NCBI RefSeq assembly: GCF_022348085.1
Contig: NZ_JAKRFN010000006.1
Coordinates: forward strand, 186,001 to 250,000
Origin: Mycobacterium sp. PSTR-4-N
GTDB taxonomy: Bacteria; Actinomycetota; Actinomycetes; Mycobacteriales; Mycobacteriaceae
Length of the DNA: 64,000 nucleotides
Reading direction: 5' to 3'
Part shown: piece after piece, positions 16,926 through 25,354 of the stretch
How positions within the stretch are numbered: the first letter of the stretch is position 1
Layout of the letters: every line of letters begins with the position of its first letter
Notes under the pieces: generated by a model
The model's input: only the letters and a program-made list of their open reading frames with translations
Database searches by the model: none
Told to the model about the DNA's origin: nothing
Position numbers and translations under genes: made by a program

Positions 16926-19286
16926 GTGATCCAGCGGACCCATCTCCCCATCCCCACACCGTCACGCACGGGCCTGATCACCTACGACGCCAAAGACCCC
17001 GACACCAGCTACCCGCCGATCCAGCCGGTGCGCCCGCCCGACGGCGCGCCCAATGTCCTGGTGATCCTGCTCGACGACGTCGGCTTCGGTGCCTCGAGCG
17101 CATTCGGCGGGCCGTGTGCGACGCCGGTCGCGGAACGCCTGGCGGCCAATGGCCTGCGGTACAACCGCTTTCACACGACCGCACTGTGTTCACCGACGCG
17201 GCAGGCGTTGCTGACCGGCCGCAACCACCACTCGACCGGCATGGGCGGCATCACCGAGATCGCCACCGGAGCCCCGGGCTACAGCTCGGTGCTGCCCAAC
17301 ACGATGTCACCGATCGCGCGCACGCTGAAACTCAACGGCTACAACACCGCTCAGTTCGGCAAGTGCCATGAGATACCTGTGTGGGAGACCAGCCCGGTGG
17401 GCCCCTTCGACGCCTGGCCCACCGGCGGCGGCGGCTTCGAGTACTTCTACGGCTTCGTCGGCGGCGAGGCCAACCAGTGGTACCCGACGCTGTTCGAGGG
17501 CACCAATCCGATCGAGGTGACCCGCACGCCCGACGAGGGTTACCACTTCATGGCGGACATGACCGACAAGGCGCTCGCCTGGATAGGTCAGCAGAAGGCG
17601 CTCGCGGCCGACAAACCGTTCTTCGTCTACTTCGCCCCGGGCGCCACCCACGCGCCGCACCACGTCCCCGCGGAGTGGGCCGACAAGTACCGCGGGCGCT
17701 TCGACGACGGCTGGGATGCGCTGCGGGAGCGGACGTTCGCACGGCAGAAGGAGCTGGGCGTGATCCCGCCGGAGTGCGAGCTCACCACGCGGCACGCCGA
17801 GATCCCGGCCTGGGACGACATGCCCGACGACCTCAAGCCGGTGCTGCGCCGGCAGATGGAGGTCTATGCCGGGTTCCTCGAGTACACCGACCACCATGTG
17901 GGCCGCCTCGTCGACGCACTGCAGGATCTCGGTGTCCTCGACGACACGCTGATCTACTACATCATCGGCGACAACGGCGCCTCGGCCGAAGGAACGCTGA
18001 ACGGTACCTACAACGAGATGCTGAACTTCAACGGCATGGCCGCGATCGAGACACCGGAGTTCATGACCGAGCGGCTCGACCAGTTCGGCGGGCCCGACTC
18101 CTACAACCACTACGCGGTCGGCTGGGCGCACGCCATGGACACGCCGTACCAGTGGACCAAACAAGTCGCCTCTCACTGGGGCGGCACACGCAACGGCACG
18201 ATCGTGCACTGGCCCAACGCTATTGAGTCGCGCGGTGAGATGCGCTGGCAGTTCCACCACGTCATCGACGTCGCGCCGACGATCCTCGAGGCCGCGGGCC
18301 TGCCGGAGCCGCTGTTCGTCAACGGCGTGCAGCAGCATCCGATCGAGGGGGTGAGCATGCTGTACTCGTTCGACGACGCCGACGCGGCGGACCGCCACGA
18401 GACCCAGTACTTCGAGATGTTCGGCAACCGCGGCATCTATCACAAGGGGTGGACCGCGGTCACCAAGCACAAGACGCCGTGGCTGCTGGTCGAGGACGAC
18501 GTGCCGGCCTTCGACGACGACGTGTGGGAGCTCTACGACACCACCGTGGACTGGAGTCAGGCCCGTGACCTGGCCGCCGAGATGCCGGAGAAACTCCATG
18601 AGCTGCAACGACTCTGGTTGATCGAGGCGACCCGCTACAACGTGTTGCCGCTCGACGACGACGTGGCCCGGCGACTGAACCCCGACGTCGCCGGCCGGCC
18701 CGTACTGATCCGCGGCAACACCCAGCTGCTGTTCGGTGGGATGGGCCACCTGTCGGAGAACTGCGTGCTGAACCTGAAGAACAAGTCGCACTCGGTCACC
18801 GCGGAGATCGAGGTCCCCGAATCGGGGGCGGAGGGCGTGATCATCGCCCAGGGTGCGAGCATCGGCGGCTGGAGCCTCTACGCTCTGCGCGGCATTTTGA
18901 AGTACTGCTACAACCTCGGCGGGGTGCGGCACTTCTACGCGGCATCCGGCGAGCCGCTGCCCGCCGGTGATCACCAGGTGCGCATGGAGTTCGACTACCG
19001 CGGCGAGGTCCTCGGCGGCGGCGGTGCGGTGCGCCTGTACGTCGACGGCACCGAGGTGGGCAGCGGTGAGGTCGACGCGACCCTTCCGATGATCTTCTCG
19101 GCCGATGACGGCTGCGATGTCGGACTCGACTCCGGGTCGCCGGTCTCCCCTGACTACCACGCCGGACGCAACGCGTTCACCGGCCGGGTGAAGGGCGTGC
19201 AACTCGCCATCGCCGAGGCTGCGGTCGCCGAGAATCACCGCGTCTCGCCGGAGGAGGCACTGCGGGTGGCCATGGCCCGGCAGTGA
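16926..19286 (+). CDS. Arylsulfatase, AtsA/AtsD-type (786 aa)
   Basis: The enzyme hydrolyses sulfate esters. The formylglycine-forming signature CSPTRQALLTGR starts at Cys 88, with the metal-binding LLDDVGFG segment at about 48-55 and GDNGASAEG further in. The GTG start at 16926 has a good ACGGAGGA site upstream, whereas the open frame to the left runs through ligC2. Length is very close to the 787 residues of M. tuberculosis AtsA and AtsD, including the beta-rich C-terminal domain. No signal peptide is seen, so it is probably cytoplasmic. A separate sulfatase-maturation gene is not in the window. Confidence 0.92.
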   Translation: MIQRTHLPIPTPSRTGLITYDAKDPDTSYPPIQPVRPPDGAPNVLVILLDDVGFGASSAFGGPCATPVAERLAANGLRYNRFHTTALCSPTRQALLTGRNHHSTGMGGITEIATGAPGYSSVLPNTMSPIARTLKLNGYNTAQFGKCHEIPVWETSPVGPFDAWPTGGGGFEYFYGFVGGEANQWYPTLFEGTNPIEVTRTPDEGYHFMADMTDKALAWIGQQKALAADKPFFVYFAPGATHAPHHVPAEWADKYRGRFDDGWDALRERTFARQKELGVIPPECELTTRHAEIPAWDDMPDDLKPVLRRQMEVYAGFLEYTDHHVGRLVDALQDLGVLDDTLIYYIIGDNGASAEGTLNGTYNEMLNFNGMAAIETPEFMTERLDQFGGPDSYNHYAVGWAHAMDTPYQWTKQVASHWGGTRNGTIVHWPNAIESRGEMRWQFHHVIDVAPTILEAAGLPEPLFVNGVQQHPIEGVSMLYSFDDADAADRHETQYFEMFGNRGIYHKGWTAVTKHKTPWLLVEDDVPAFDDDVWELYDTTVDWSQARDLAAEMPEKLHELQRLWLIEATRYNVLPLDDDVARRLNPDVAGRPVLIRGNTQLLFGGMGHLSENCVLNLKNKSHSVTAEIEVPESGAEGVIIAQGASIGGWSLYALRGILKYCYNLGGVRHFYAASGEPLPAGDHQVRMEFDYRGEVLGGGGAVRLYVDGTEVGSGEVDATLPMIFSADDGCDVGLDSGSPVSPDYHAGRNAFTGRVKGVQLAIAEAAVAENHRVSPEEALRVAMARQ

Positions 19287-19364
19287 CGGTGGCAGTTGCC
19301 GGCGTCGCCATCGAGTTGCTGCCAATCGGGAATGGTGACGCCGAGCACCGTCTTGTAGCCGAAC

Positions 19365-20240
19365 ATGGACCTCGGACTCAGCATTCCCATTCTCGACATC
19401 GACGGTGGCACCACAGCGATCGGACCTGAACTCGCCAGCGTCGGCGAGGCCGCCGAGGCGGTCGGCGCCAACTCGCTGTGGTTCATGGACCACTTCTTCC
19501 AGATCGAACCCACCGGGTTGCCCGCGGAAGCCAACATGCTGGAGGGCTACACGCTGCTCGGCTACCTCGCCGGCCACACGTCCCAGATCGACCTGGGCCT
19601 GCTCGTCACCGGCGTGACCTACCGCCATCCCGGACTGCTCGCCAAGACGGTGACGACCGTCGACGTGCTCTCCGGTGGCCGCGCGGTCCTGGGCATCGGC
19701 GCGGCGTGGTTCGAGCGTGAGCACCTCGGGCTCGGCGTGCCCTACCCGCCGCTGAAGGAGCGCTTCGAACGGCTCGAAGAGACCATCCAGATCTGTGACC
19801 AGATGTGGGACCCGGACAACAACGGGGAGTATCGCGGCAAGCACTACCACCTGCAGGAAACGTTGTGCAATCCGCAGCCGATCAACAAACCCAAGGTGCT
19901 CATCGGCGGGAGCGGTGAACGAAAGACCCTGAGGCTGGTCGCCCAGTACGGCGATGCCTGCAACCTGATCGCCTCCTCAGCCGAGGAAGTGGCCCACAAA
20001 CTGCAGGTGCTGCGTGGGCACTGCGACGACGTCGGCCGCGACTACGACACCATCCGCAAGACCATCATGGTCAACGACCTGAGCCCGGCGCCGGACACCC
20101 GCGACGACTTCGTGTCCGGCATGGCCGACTACGCGAAACTGGGGGTCGACGAGGTGATCGTGTTCCCGCCCACCGGTTCTCCGGCCGCGTGGATCGAGGG
20201 CATCGCACCAGCAGTCGAACAACTCGCCGAGTTGGGCTGA
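19365..20240 (+). CDS. LLM-class F420-dependent oxidoreductase
   Basis: The 291-residue product belongs to the luciferase-like monooxygenase fold that in mycobacteria usually binds F420. Family segments include LGLLVTGVTYRHP, TTVDVLSGGRAVLGIGAAW and KVLIGGSGERKTLRLVA. Substrate unknown. It begins 78 bases after the arylsulfatase and its stop is followed by a 61-bp inverted repeat that may end transcription. Confidence 0.88.
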   Translation: MDLGLSIPILDIDGGTTAIGPELASVGEAAEAVGANSLWFMDHFFQIEPTGLPAEANMLEGYTLLGYLAGHTSQIDLGLLVTGVTYRHPGLLAKTVTTVDVLSGGRAVLGIGAAWFEREHLGLGVPYPPLKERFERLEETIQICDQMWDPDNNGEYRGKHYHLQETLCNPQPINKPKVLIGGSGERKTLRLVAQYGDACNLIASSAEEVAHKLQVLRGHCDDVGRDYDTIRKTIMVNDLSPAPDTRDDFVSGMADYAKLGVDEVIVFPPTGSPAAWIEGIAPAVEQLAELG

Positions 20241-20249
20241 GTCCTTCTC

Positions 20250-20310
20250 GCGAGTAGACGCGAACTCGAGTGTTCTCAGCGGCGTGTCTCTCGAGTTCGC
20301 GTCTGCTCGC
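20250..20310. repeat. 61-bp inverted-repeat element, copy 1
   Basis: Two 21-base arms (20250-20270 and 20290-20310) pair at 20 of 21 positions around a 19-base loop. A second copy lies at 21006-21066 with the loop core CTCAGCGGCGTGTC conserved, so this is a dispersed element rather than a chance hairpin. It sits just after the LLM oxidoreductase stop and could act as a terminator or mRNA stabiliser. Confidence 0.8.
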
Positions 20311-20318
20311 CGCGGCAC

Positions 20319-20349
20319 TTGACCTGAAGCATTGTTGAGGTTGCAACCT
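20319..20349 (+). promoter_or_regulatory. Promoter with palindrome before MBL-fold gene
   Basis: TTGACC (20319-20324) is a good -35. The region around 20342-20347 would be the -10, leaving only 8 bases to the GTG at 20356, as in leaderless mycobacterial genes. A perfect 12-bp palindrome AGGTTGCAACCT (20338-20349) overlaps the -10 and looks like an operator. The -10 match itself is weak. Confidence 0.4.
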
Positions 20350-20355
20350 TGCCGC

Positions 20356-20997
20356 GTGCAACGTGTACTTCGCGACCTCTACGAAACCCGCACCGACTCA
20401 CCATTTCCCGGACTCACGACCCACGCGTGTCTGTGGACGCCGGCGAACATCCTGTTCTACTCGCCGGCCACCGATGCCGACTTCGACGGGCTCGACGCGC
20501 TCGGTGGTGTCCGCCATCAGTACCTGAGCCACCGCGACGAAGCCGGCCCGATGCTCGCCCGCATCGCGGAACGGTTCGGCTCGGCATTGCACGCGCCGAC
20601 CGGGGATCTCGCCGAGATCAGCAGACACCACCACGTCGACGTGCCGGTGACGGGTCGCTACGTCGACGCCAACGGCATCGAAATCATCCCGACACCGGGA
20701 CATTCGCCGGGCAGCGTCTGCTATTTGGTCCCCGGGGCCGAAGGCCGCTACCTCTTCACCGGCGACGCACTGTTCCACATCGACGGTGAATGGCGCGCAG
20801 GCTACATCGAGGGCTTCCACACTCCAGACGACGCCGCCGCGATCGGCGCAAGTCTGCGTGCGCTCGCTGAAATCACCCCAGATGTGGTGATCTCCAGCGC
20901 GTTTGACGGGGAGGCCATCCATCGCATCGAACCGGCCCACTGGCGCGGCCATATTGCCCACGCGATCGCAGGACTACCGCTTCCCGCGCGGCGGTGA
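20356..20997 (+). CDS. Metallo-beta-lactamase-fold protein with degenerate metal site
   Basis: The 213-residue product has the later MBL motifs (PTPGHSPGSVCYL at about 118-130 and LFTGDALF), but where the family has HxHxDH it has LSHRDEAGPM, so the usual zinc pair cannot be fully bound. It may be a non-hydrolytic or altered enzyme. The start is given as the GTG at 20356; a TTG at 20332 is possible but would lie inside the promoter palindrome. Function unknown. The gene is framed by two copies of the 61-bp repeat. Confidence 0.75.
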   Translation: MQRVLRDLYETRTDSPFPGLTTHACLWTPANILFYSPATDADFDGLDALGGVRHQYLSHRDEAGPMLARIAERFGSALHAPTGDLAEISRHHHVDVPVTGRYVDANGIEIIPTPGHSPGSVCYLVPGAEGRYLFTGDALFHIDGEWRAGYIEGFHTPDDAAAIGASLRALAEITPDVVISSAFDGEAIHRIEPAHWRGHIAHAIAGLPLPARR

Positions 20998-21005
20998 TTT
21001 GCCCC

Positions 21006-21066
21006 GCGAGCAGACGCGGACTCGAGTGGTCTCAGCGGCGTGTCGCGCGAGTTCGCGTCTGCTCGC
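21006..21066. repeat. 61-bp inverted-repeat element, copy 2
   Basis: Arms 21006-21026 and 21046-21066 pair at 18-19 of 21 positions with the same loop core as copy 1. The right arm forms the last codons (GEQTRTR...) of the convergent reactivase gene, so the element supplies part of that protein's C-terminus and stop, as well as a likely bidirectional terminator. Confidence 0.8.
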
Positions 21067-22756
21067 CGTAGAGGGCGACCAGGCCGCGGGCGACGGCGAA
21101 GCGCGGACCGTGCACACCGTCGATGTGCGCCCTGCCCACCACGATCCGCGCGGGCCGCAGCGCCTCGGCGACCGTGCGCATCAACTCGTCGTCGAGCGCG
21201 CCGCCCCCGGCCAGCAGCAAGGCTCGCGGCGGCTCGTCGAACGCGGTCAGGCATCGCGCGATGTTGGCGGCGACGGTCTCTTGCTTGACCGCCAGCCGCA
21301 GGCTGCGCCACTCCTCGGCAGCCAGCCGGTTCGAGAACGGCACCAGGCCCGCGCTGCCCCGGGTGCACAACCGACCGATGGCATCCGATGACGCGGGGGC
21401 GTCGAGGAAGACCCGCCTGCCGTCCTCCTCGTGCGCGACGTGCGGACCCTCCACCCGCACCGCGGGGGTGCGTTTGACCGTCTCGGCGAGCGCCTGCGGG
21501 ATGCCGAGCACCGCGGCGATGGCCACGGTGATCGACTCGCCCGCGCCCGCGGCGACCACGGTCGCCTCGGCACCGATGAGATCGACTGTGCCGCCGCCGA
21601 TGTCGCACACCATGGCCCCGGGCGGGAAACCCGGCGTGGTGCGCGCGCCCCATGCCGCCGCCTCGGGCTCGGAGGTCAGCGTGCGAGCGGGCCGGCCGGT
21701 CAGCTCGCTCAACTGCCCGGCGGCGTCAGCCGCTTCCTCGGCGGCCAGCAGGGCGACCACGGTGCCGTGGGCGTCGACGACGCCGCGGCGCAGCCACGCC
21801 CCGTTGTCGATGGTCGCCAGGTCGGTGAAGAACGCGTCGTGCACGGCGAGGCCGCCTGCTGCGGACGGCATCGATCGCAACCGAACGTGGGTGACCGACC
21901 CCGGCACCGAACGGCGCAGCACCGTGTGTGCCTGCGCCGGGGTGTAGCGGACCGCACGGTCATCGACACGGATCTCGACGTAGTCCTCGTCGGCGGCGGG
22001 CGGGGGCGGGGGTTCGGTCCGCGCAGTGACCGCGATCGCTGCCGCGTCGGCCAACTCGCGACAGAACTCGGCCACCTCGGACAGAGATTCCAGCGGCAGG
22101 TCCAGCGCCGCAGACAGCGCGATCGGGTCGGCCATGGCCCGGTACGCGCGGCCCTGCTCGACGACCTCGACCGCGACCAGCGCCCCGGGGGCGAGCCCGG
22201 CGACGTCGCACTCGTCGACAACCGGCACGTCGATCGGAATGCGGTTGCGAATCAGGACGGCGTCGTCCTGCGCGGCCACCACCCCCACGACCTGCCGTCC
22301 GCGGGCGACCGCCGCACCGATCTCACGCGCGGCATCCTCGAAATCGGTGACCTCATCGACGGACACGACCACCGGCCCGTCCACCGGCGATGAACTCAGA
22401 TCCGCGAGCCGAACATGGTGTCCCACTGCGTGTCCCGCGCCGGCCGGCGTGCTGGCGTCCGGGCGGCGCAGGCTGCGCACCGGCGCTGTGGGTGAATAGG
22501 CCGGCGGGATCGGCGCGGTCGCGGTGTCGACCGGCCGCAACGCCGAGAGCAACAGTTCATCGGCGCTGACCCCGGCCTCGACCTCGATCTTGTGCAGCAG
22601 CGCAGCGGCGCCCTGCAGCGAATCGCGGCTGCCCTTGCGCCCGCGGGTGGGCGCCTGACCGTGCGAGAGCGTCGTGACCGCACCGCCGTCCACCCTGGCC
22701 ACCACGATCTCGGTGGTGTGGTTGCCGATGTCGATCCCGGCGACCGTGCGGGTCAA
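21032..22756 (-). CDS. ddrA: Diol dehydratase reactivase large subunit (DdrA/PduG)
   Basis: This Hsp70-like ATPase exchanges damaged cobalamin for intact coenzyme on B12-dependent diol/glycerol dehydratase. The actin-fold phosphate motifs are seen at the start (GIDIGNHTTEIV) and in the second half (VCDIGGGTVDLIGAE), and VKRTPAVRVEGPH is family-like. The chosen TTG start at 22756 overlaps the stop of the small subunit gene (TTGA), giving 574 residues, slightly shorter than the ~610 of PduG. The C-terminus lies in a 61-bp repeat. No gene for the small reactivase subunit (DdrB/PduH) is seen nearby. Confidence 0.88.
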   Translation of the reverse strand: MTRTVAGIDIGNHTTEIVVARVDGGAVTTLSHGQAPTRGRKGSRDSLQGAAALLHKIEVEAGVSADELLLSALRPVDTATAPIPPAYSPTAPVRSLRRPDASTPAGAGHAVGHHVRLADLSSSPVDGPVVVSVDEVTDFEDAAREIGAAVARGRQVVGVVAAQDDAVLIRNRIPIDVPVVDECDVAGLAPGALVAVEVVEQGRAYRAMADPIALSAALDLPLESLSEVAEFCRELADAAAIAVTARTEPPPPPAADEDYVEIRVDDRAVRYTPAQAHTVLRRSVPGSVTHVRLRSMPSAAGGLAVHDAFFTDLATIDNGAWLRRGVVDAHGTVVALLAAEEAADAAGQLSELTGRPARTLTSEPEAAAWGARTTPGFPPGAMVCDIGGGTVDLIGAEATVVAAGAGESITVAIAAVLGIPQALAETVKRTPAVRVEGPHVAHEEDGRRVFLDAPASSDAIGRLCTRGSAGLVPFSNRLAAEEWRSLRLAVKQETVAANIARCLTAFDEPPRALLLAGGGALDDELMRTVAEALRPARIVVGRAHIDGVHGPRFAVARGLVALYGEQTRTRATRR

Positions 22757-23082
22757 CGCAGCAGGCCTCGACGGGCGTAGGCGGCGGCAGCCTGCTCGAC
22801 CAGCGCGGCGCACCGGGGCGCGCCGCGGTCGATCAGCGAGATGCGCAGCTGCTCCAACTCCGCGGCCGTCGACCGGTGCGGGCGCAGTGCCTCGTAGAGC
22901 GCCATCACGTCTTCGTCGTCGATCATCGCCAATTCCGCTGCCCGCAGGAAGTTCTCGGCGAGCTGCGGGTTTCCGCCCTGTTCGGCCACCGCAGCCTGGT
23001 GGGCCAGCGCCGCGGGATCCATCCGCAGATCGGCCAGCCCGAGCTTGCCGTCCACCGCGTTGCCGACGGTGATCTCGCTCAT
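22753..23082 (-). CDS. pduE: B12 diol dehydratase small subunit (PduE-like)
   Basis: The 109-residue gamma subunit of adenosylcobalamin-dependent diol/glycerol dehydratase. Its core QLAENFLRAAELAMIDD and YEALRPHRSTAAEL (about 40-73) match the small-subunit family. It is shorter than Salmonella PduE (about 173) because the N-terminal extension, which includes a possible targeting segment, is missing. It overlaps the fused large/medium gene by ATGA and the reactivase by TTGA, so the three are coupled. Confidence 0.88.
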   Translation of the reverse strand: MSEITVGNAVDGKLGLADLRMDPAALAHQAAVAEQGGNPQLAENFLRAAELAMIDDEDVMALYEALRPHRSTAAELEQLRISLIDRGAPRCAALVEQAAAAYARRGLLR

Positions 23083-25319
23083 GGCCGTTCCACCTTCACC
23101 GTGACGGGGGCTGCCCCCGGTTCGCAGGACTGACGTTCCAGCGCCACCAACGCCACTGCCCTCGCGTGATACCGCGCGGAGATGGATTCGTCGGTGCCTC
23201 CGGTGAAGATCGGCACCGGGGCCATTCCCTTCGCGTGCCGGGCGGCGTTGCGGCCCAGCTCGCGGTACATCTTCGCGGTCAGCAGCGGCGCCACGCTGAA
23301 CAGTTCGAGGTTCGCCAGTGGCGCCAGGTCGCGCCGATGGATCAGGGCGGTTCCTTTGCCCTGCAACCCGATTCCGATTCCGGATCCGGAGAGCCGGGCC
23401 GCGGTCAATCCGATGAGGCCCACGTCGATGGTCGAGCGCACCTGCACGGTGCGGGCCACACAGCCTTCCTCTTCCAGTCCGGCGGACAACTGGCGCAGCA
23501 CCTCACCGATCGTCAACCCGCACAGGCTCAACCAGACGCTGCGCCCCCAGGCCGGGGACAGGCCGATGCACACTTCGCGCGGATCGCTGCCCTGCCGGGC
23601 CGGCTCGACGTCGACGACGGTCACGTGCCCGCGGTGCTCGTCCTGGTCGGCGGTCAACTCGTCGCCGGTGCGGGCCTGGCGGATGGCGTCGATCTCGGCG
23701 CGCCGGGCGTCGGTGAGTGCGTATCCGGTGGCCGGGCCCGTGTAGTCGTTGGGGTCGGTGAGCTTGGACAGCACCCCGAAGTGCTCGTCGAAGATCGCCG
23801 AGGTCTGCAGCTGGTCGCCCTTGAGGCGCTCGCGCGTCAGGGTCGTGATGGCCTCGGCCTCCTCGGTGAAACCGGTGCGGTGCAGAGCGGCGATCACGTC
23901 GAAGACCGTCAACTGTTTGGCCTCGATCGACGCGGCGGCCTCGGCGACCATCTTCGGGTGGCCCGCGGGCAGATCGCGGGAACCGTTGGCCGCCACCACC
24001 TGCTCGACGCGGGCGTCGTCGTAGTCGGCGAGACCGAGATCGCGATAGACCGCCTGGACCGCTTGCGCGGCACGCCGCCGGACCGTCTCGAGGTGCTCCG
24101 GGGACACGGTGCGCAACCCGCCGTCGGCACCCCAGTCGCGCTGCAGTACCAGGAAGTCATCCATGTCGTCGGAGTTGAAGTTCGACAGCGCGAAAGCGTT
24201 GTCGTAGCGCGGAATCGAGCCGAACCCGGAGAAGATGAAGTCGGCGCCGGCGAGCAGCACAGGCAGCGTGTGTGCGCTGCGACGGATGTCGGACTCGGAG
24301 ATCAGGTTGTCGTTACCCGCGCACGACTCCAGGTCGCGCATCATCACCATCAGGTTCTCGGCGAGCAGCTCCTTCATGCCCTCGGGCACCGAGGCCACCA
24401 CGCCGACCCCGTCGATGCCGCCGTTCTGCACGCCCTGGGAGCCGAGCGCACGCGCCAGCGACACACACCGCGATTCGAGGTAGAGGATCGAGCACTGCTC
24501 GGCCGCGCCCATCAGGACCTCGGCGCCGCCGCCGCTGGTGACCCGCATCTTGAGACCACGAGACGCATAAGCGGAGGTGAGAATGGCCTTGCTGAACGGA
24601 GTGTCGTCACCGTCGACGAACACCTGCTCGGTGCCGTAGATCGAGATGGTCTCGGCGTAGCTGGTCAGCCCGCGCAGGCCGAGCCGCAGTTCCAGGGCCT
24701 CCTCGATCGAGCACTGCGCCATCGCGCCCGGCGTACCGACCTGTGAGCCGATCAGCAACGCCACCGCATTCGAGGGTGCATCGCCGAGCACCGGCACGGT
24801 GGTCTCGACCTCCCGGAAACCGTAGGCGACCGCGCTCGCGGCGTCCGCGGCGATCAACAGCGGGTCGTCGAGCTGGTTGGTCACGTGCGCCTGGTTGCTC
24901 GGGGTCCGGCGAGCCCGCATCTTGGCCATCGCCATCTGCATCTCGACCGGGGACATCAGCGCGATGACGCGGGCCAGCTTGGCGGGTGTGGTGCCGCCGA
25001 TCAGCCGTACCACCTCCGCACGGGGGACGTTGATGTCCACCGCCATCCGCGCCAGCGTCACGTCGTCGAGAGCCATCGCCTCCTCGGCGACCGCGAGGTC
25101 GATGCCGTAGCGGGCGATGAACTCGTCGATCACGTCGAACTCGCTGGCGCCTTTGCCATCGAGCTCGACGACCTCCCCGTCCCGAATGGTCAGGGACGGG
25201 GAGGGGTCATGGGGGCTGCTCATCGCGGCCAGACCGAGTCGGGGGTCCGGGACGCTGAACCCGTCGAGATTGACGGCCTTGGCGTTCAGTACCCGGAACC
25301 GGCCCAACTCGTCTGCCAT
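23079..25319 (-). CDS. pduCD: B12 diol dehydratase, fused large and medium subunits (PduCD)
   Basis: The 746-residue protein joins PduC (about 1-550; opening RFRVLNAKAVNLDGF, VDGDDTPFSKAIL, the FSGFGSIPRYDNAF segment) to PduD (about 560-746; GSGIGIGLQGKGTALIHRRDL). It dehydrates 1,2-diols or glycerol to aldehydes using adenosylcobalamin. The ATG at 25319 is preceded by AGGAGG with five-base spacing. Earlier upstream codons belong to the permease. Fused large-medium subunits are known in actinobacteria. The fusion removes the N-terminal shell-targeting peptide of PduD, and none is seen at the PduC N-terminus. Confidence 0.93.
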   Translation of the reverse strand: MADELGRFRVLNAKAVNLDGFSVPDPRLGLAAMSSPHDPSPSLTIRDGEVVELDGKGASEFDVIDEFIARYGIDLAVAEEAMALDDVTLARMAVDINVPRAEVVRLIGGTTPAKLARVIALMSPVEMQMAMAKMRARRTPSNQAHVTNQLDDPLLIAADAASAVAYGFREVETTVPVLGDAPSNAVALLIGSQVGTPGAMAQCSIEEALELRLGLRGLTSYAETISIYGTEQVFVDGDDTPFSKAILTSAYASRGLKMRVTSGGGAEVLMGAAEQCSILYLESRCVSLARALGSQGVQNGGIDGVGVVASVPEGMKELLAENLMVMMRDLESCAGNDNLISESDIRRSAHTLPVLLAGADFIFSGFGSIPRYDNAFALSNFNSDDMDDFLVLQRDWGADGGLRTVSPEHLETVRRRAAQAVQAVYRDLGLADYDDARVEQVVAANGSRDLPAGHPKMVAEAAASIEAKQLTVFDVIAALHRTGFTEEAEAITTLTRERLKGDQLQTSAIFDEHFGVLSKLTDPNDYTGPATGYALTDARRAEIDAIRQARTGDELTADQDEHRGHVTVVDVEPARQGSDPREVCIGLSPAWGRSVWLSLCGLTIGEVLRQLSAGLEEEGCVARTVQVRSTIDVGLIGLTAARLSGSGIGIGLQGKGTALIHRRDLAPLANLELFSVAPLLTAKMYRELGRNAARHAKGMAPVPIFTGGTDESISARYHARAVALVALERQSCEPGAAPVTVKVERP

Positions 25320-25354
25320 GCAAGCCTCCTGGCTGGACTCTCGGCGTCGAATCG

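Noticed and set aside
17307..19850. 847-codon open frame on the minus strand opposite the arylsulfatase
   Set aside because: It is an antisense artefact of high-GC codon bias; the plus strand encodes a full sulfatase with active-site motif, and the minus product has no recognisable domain.
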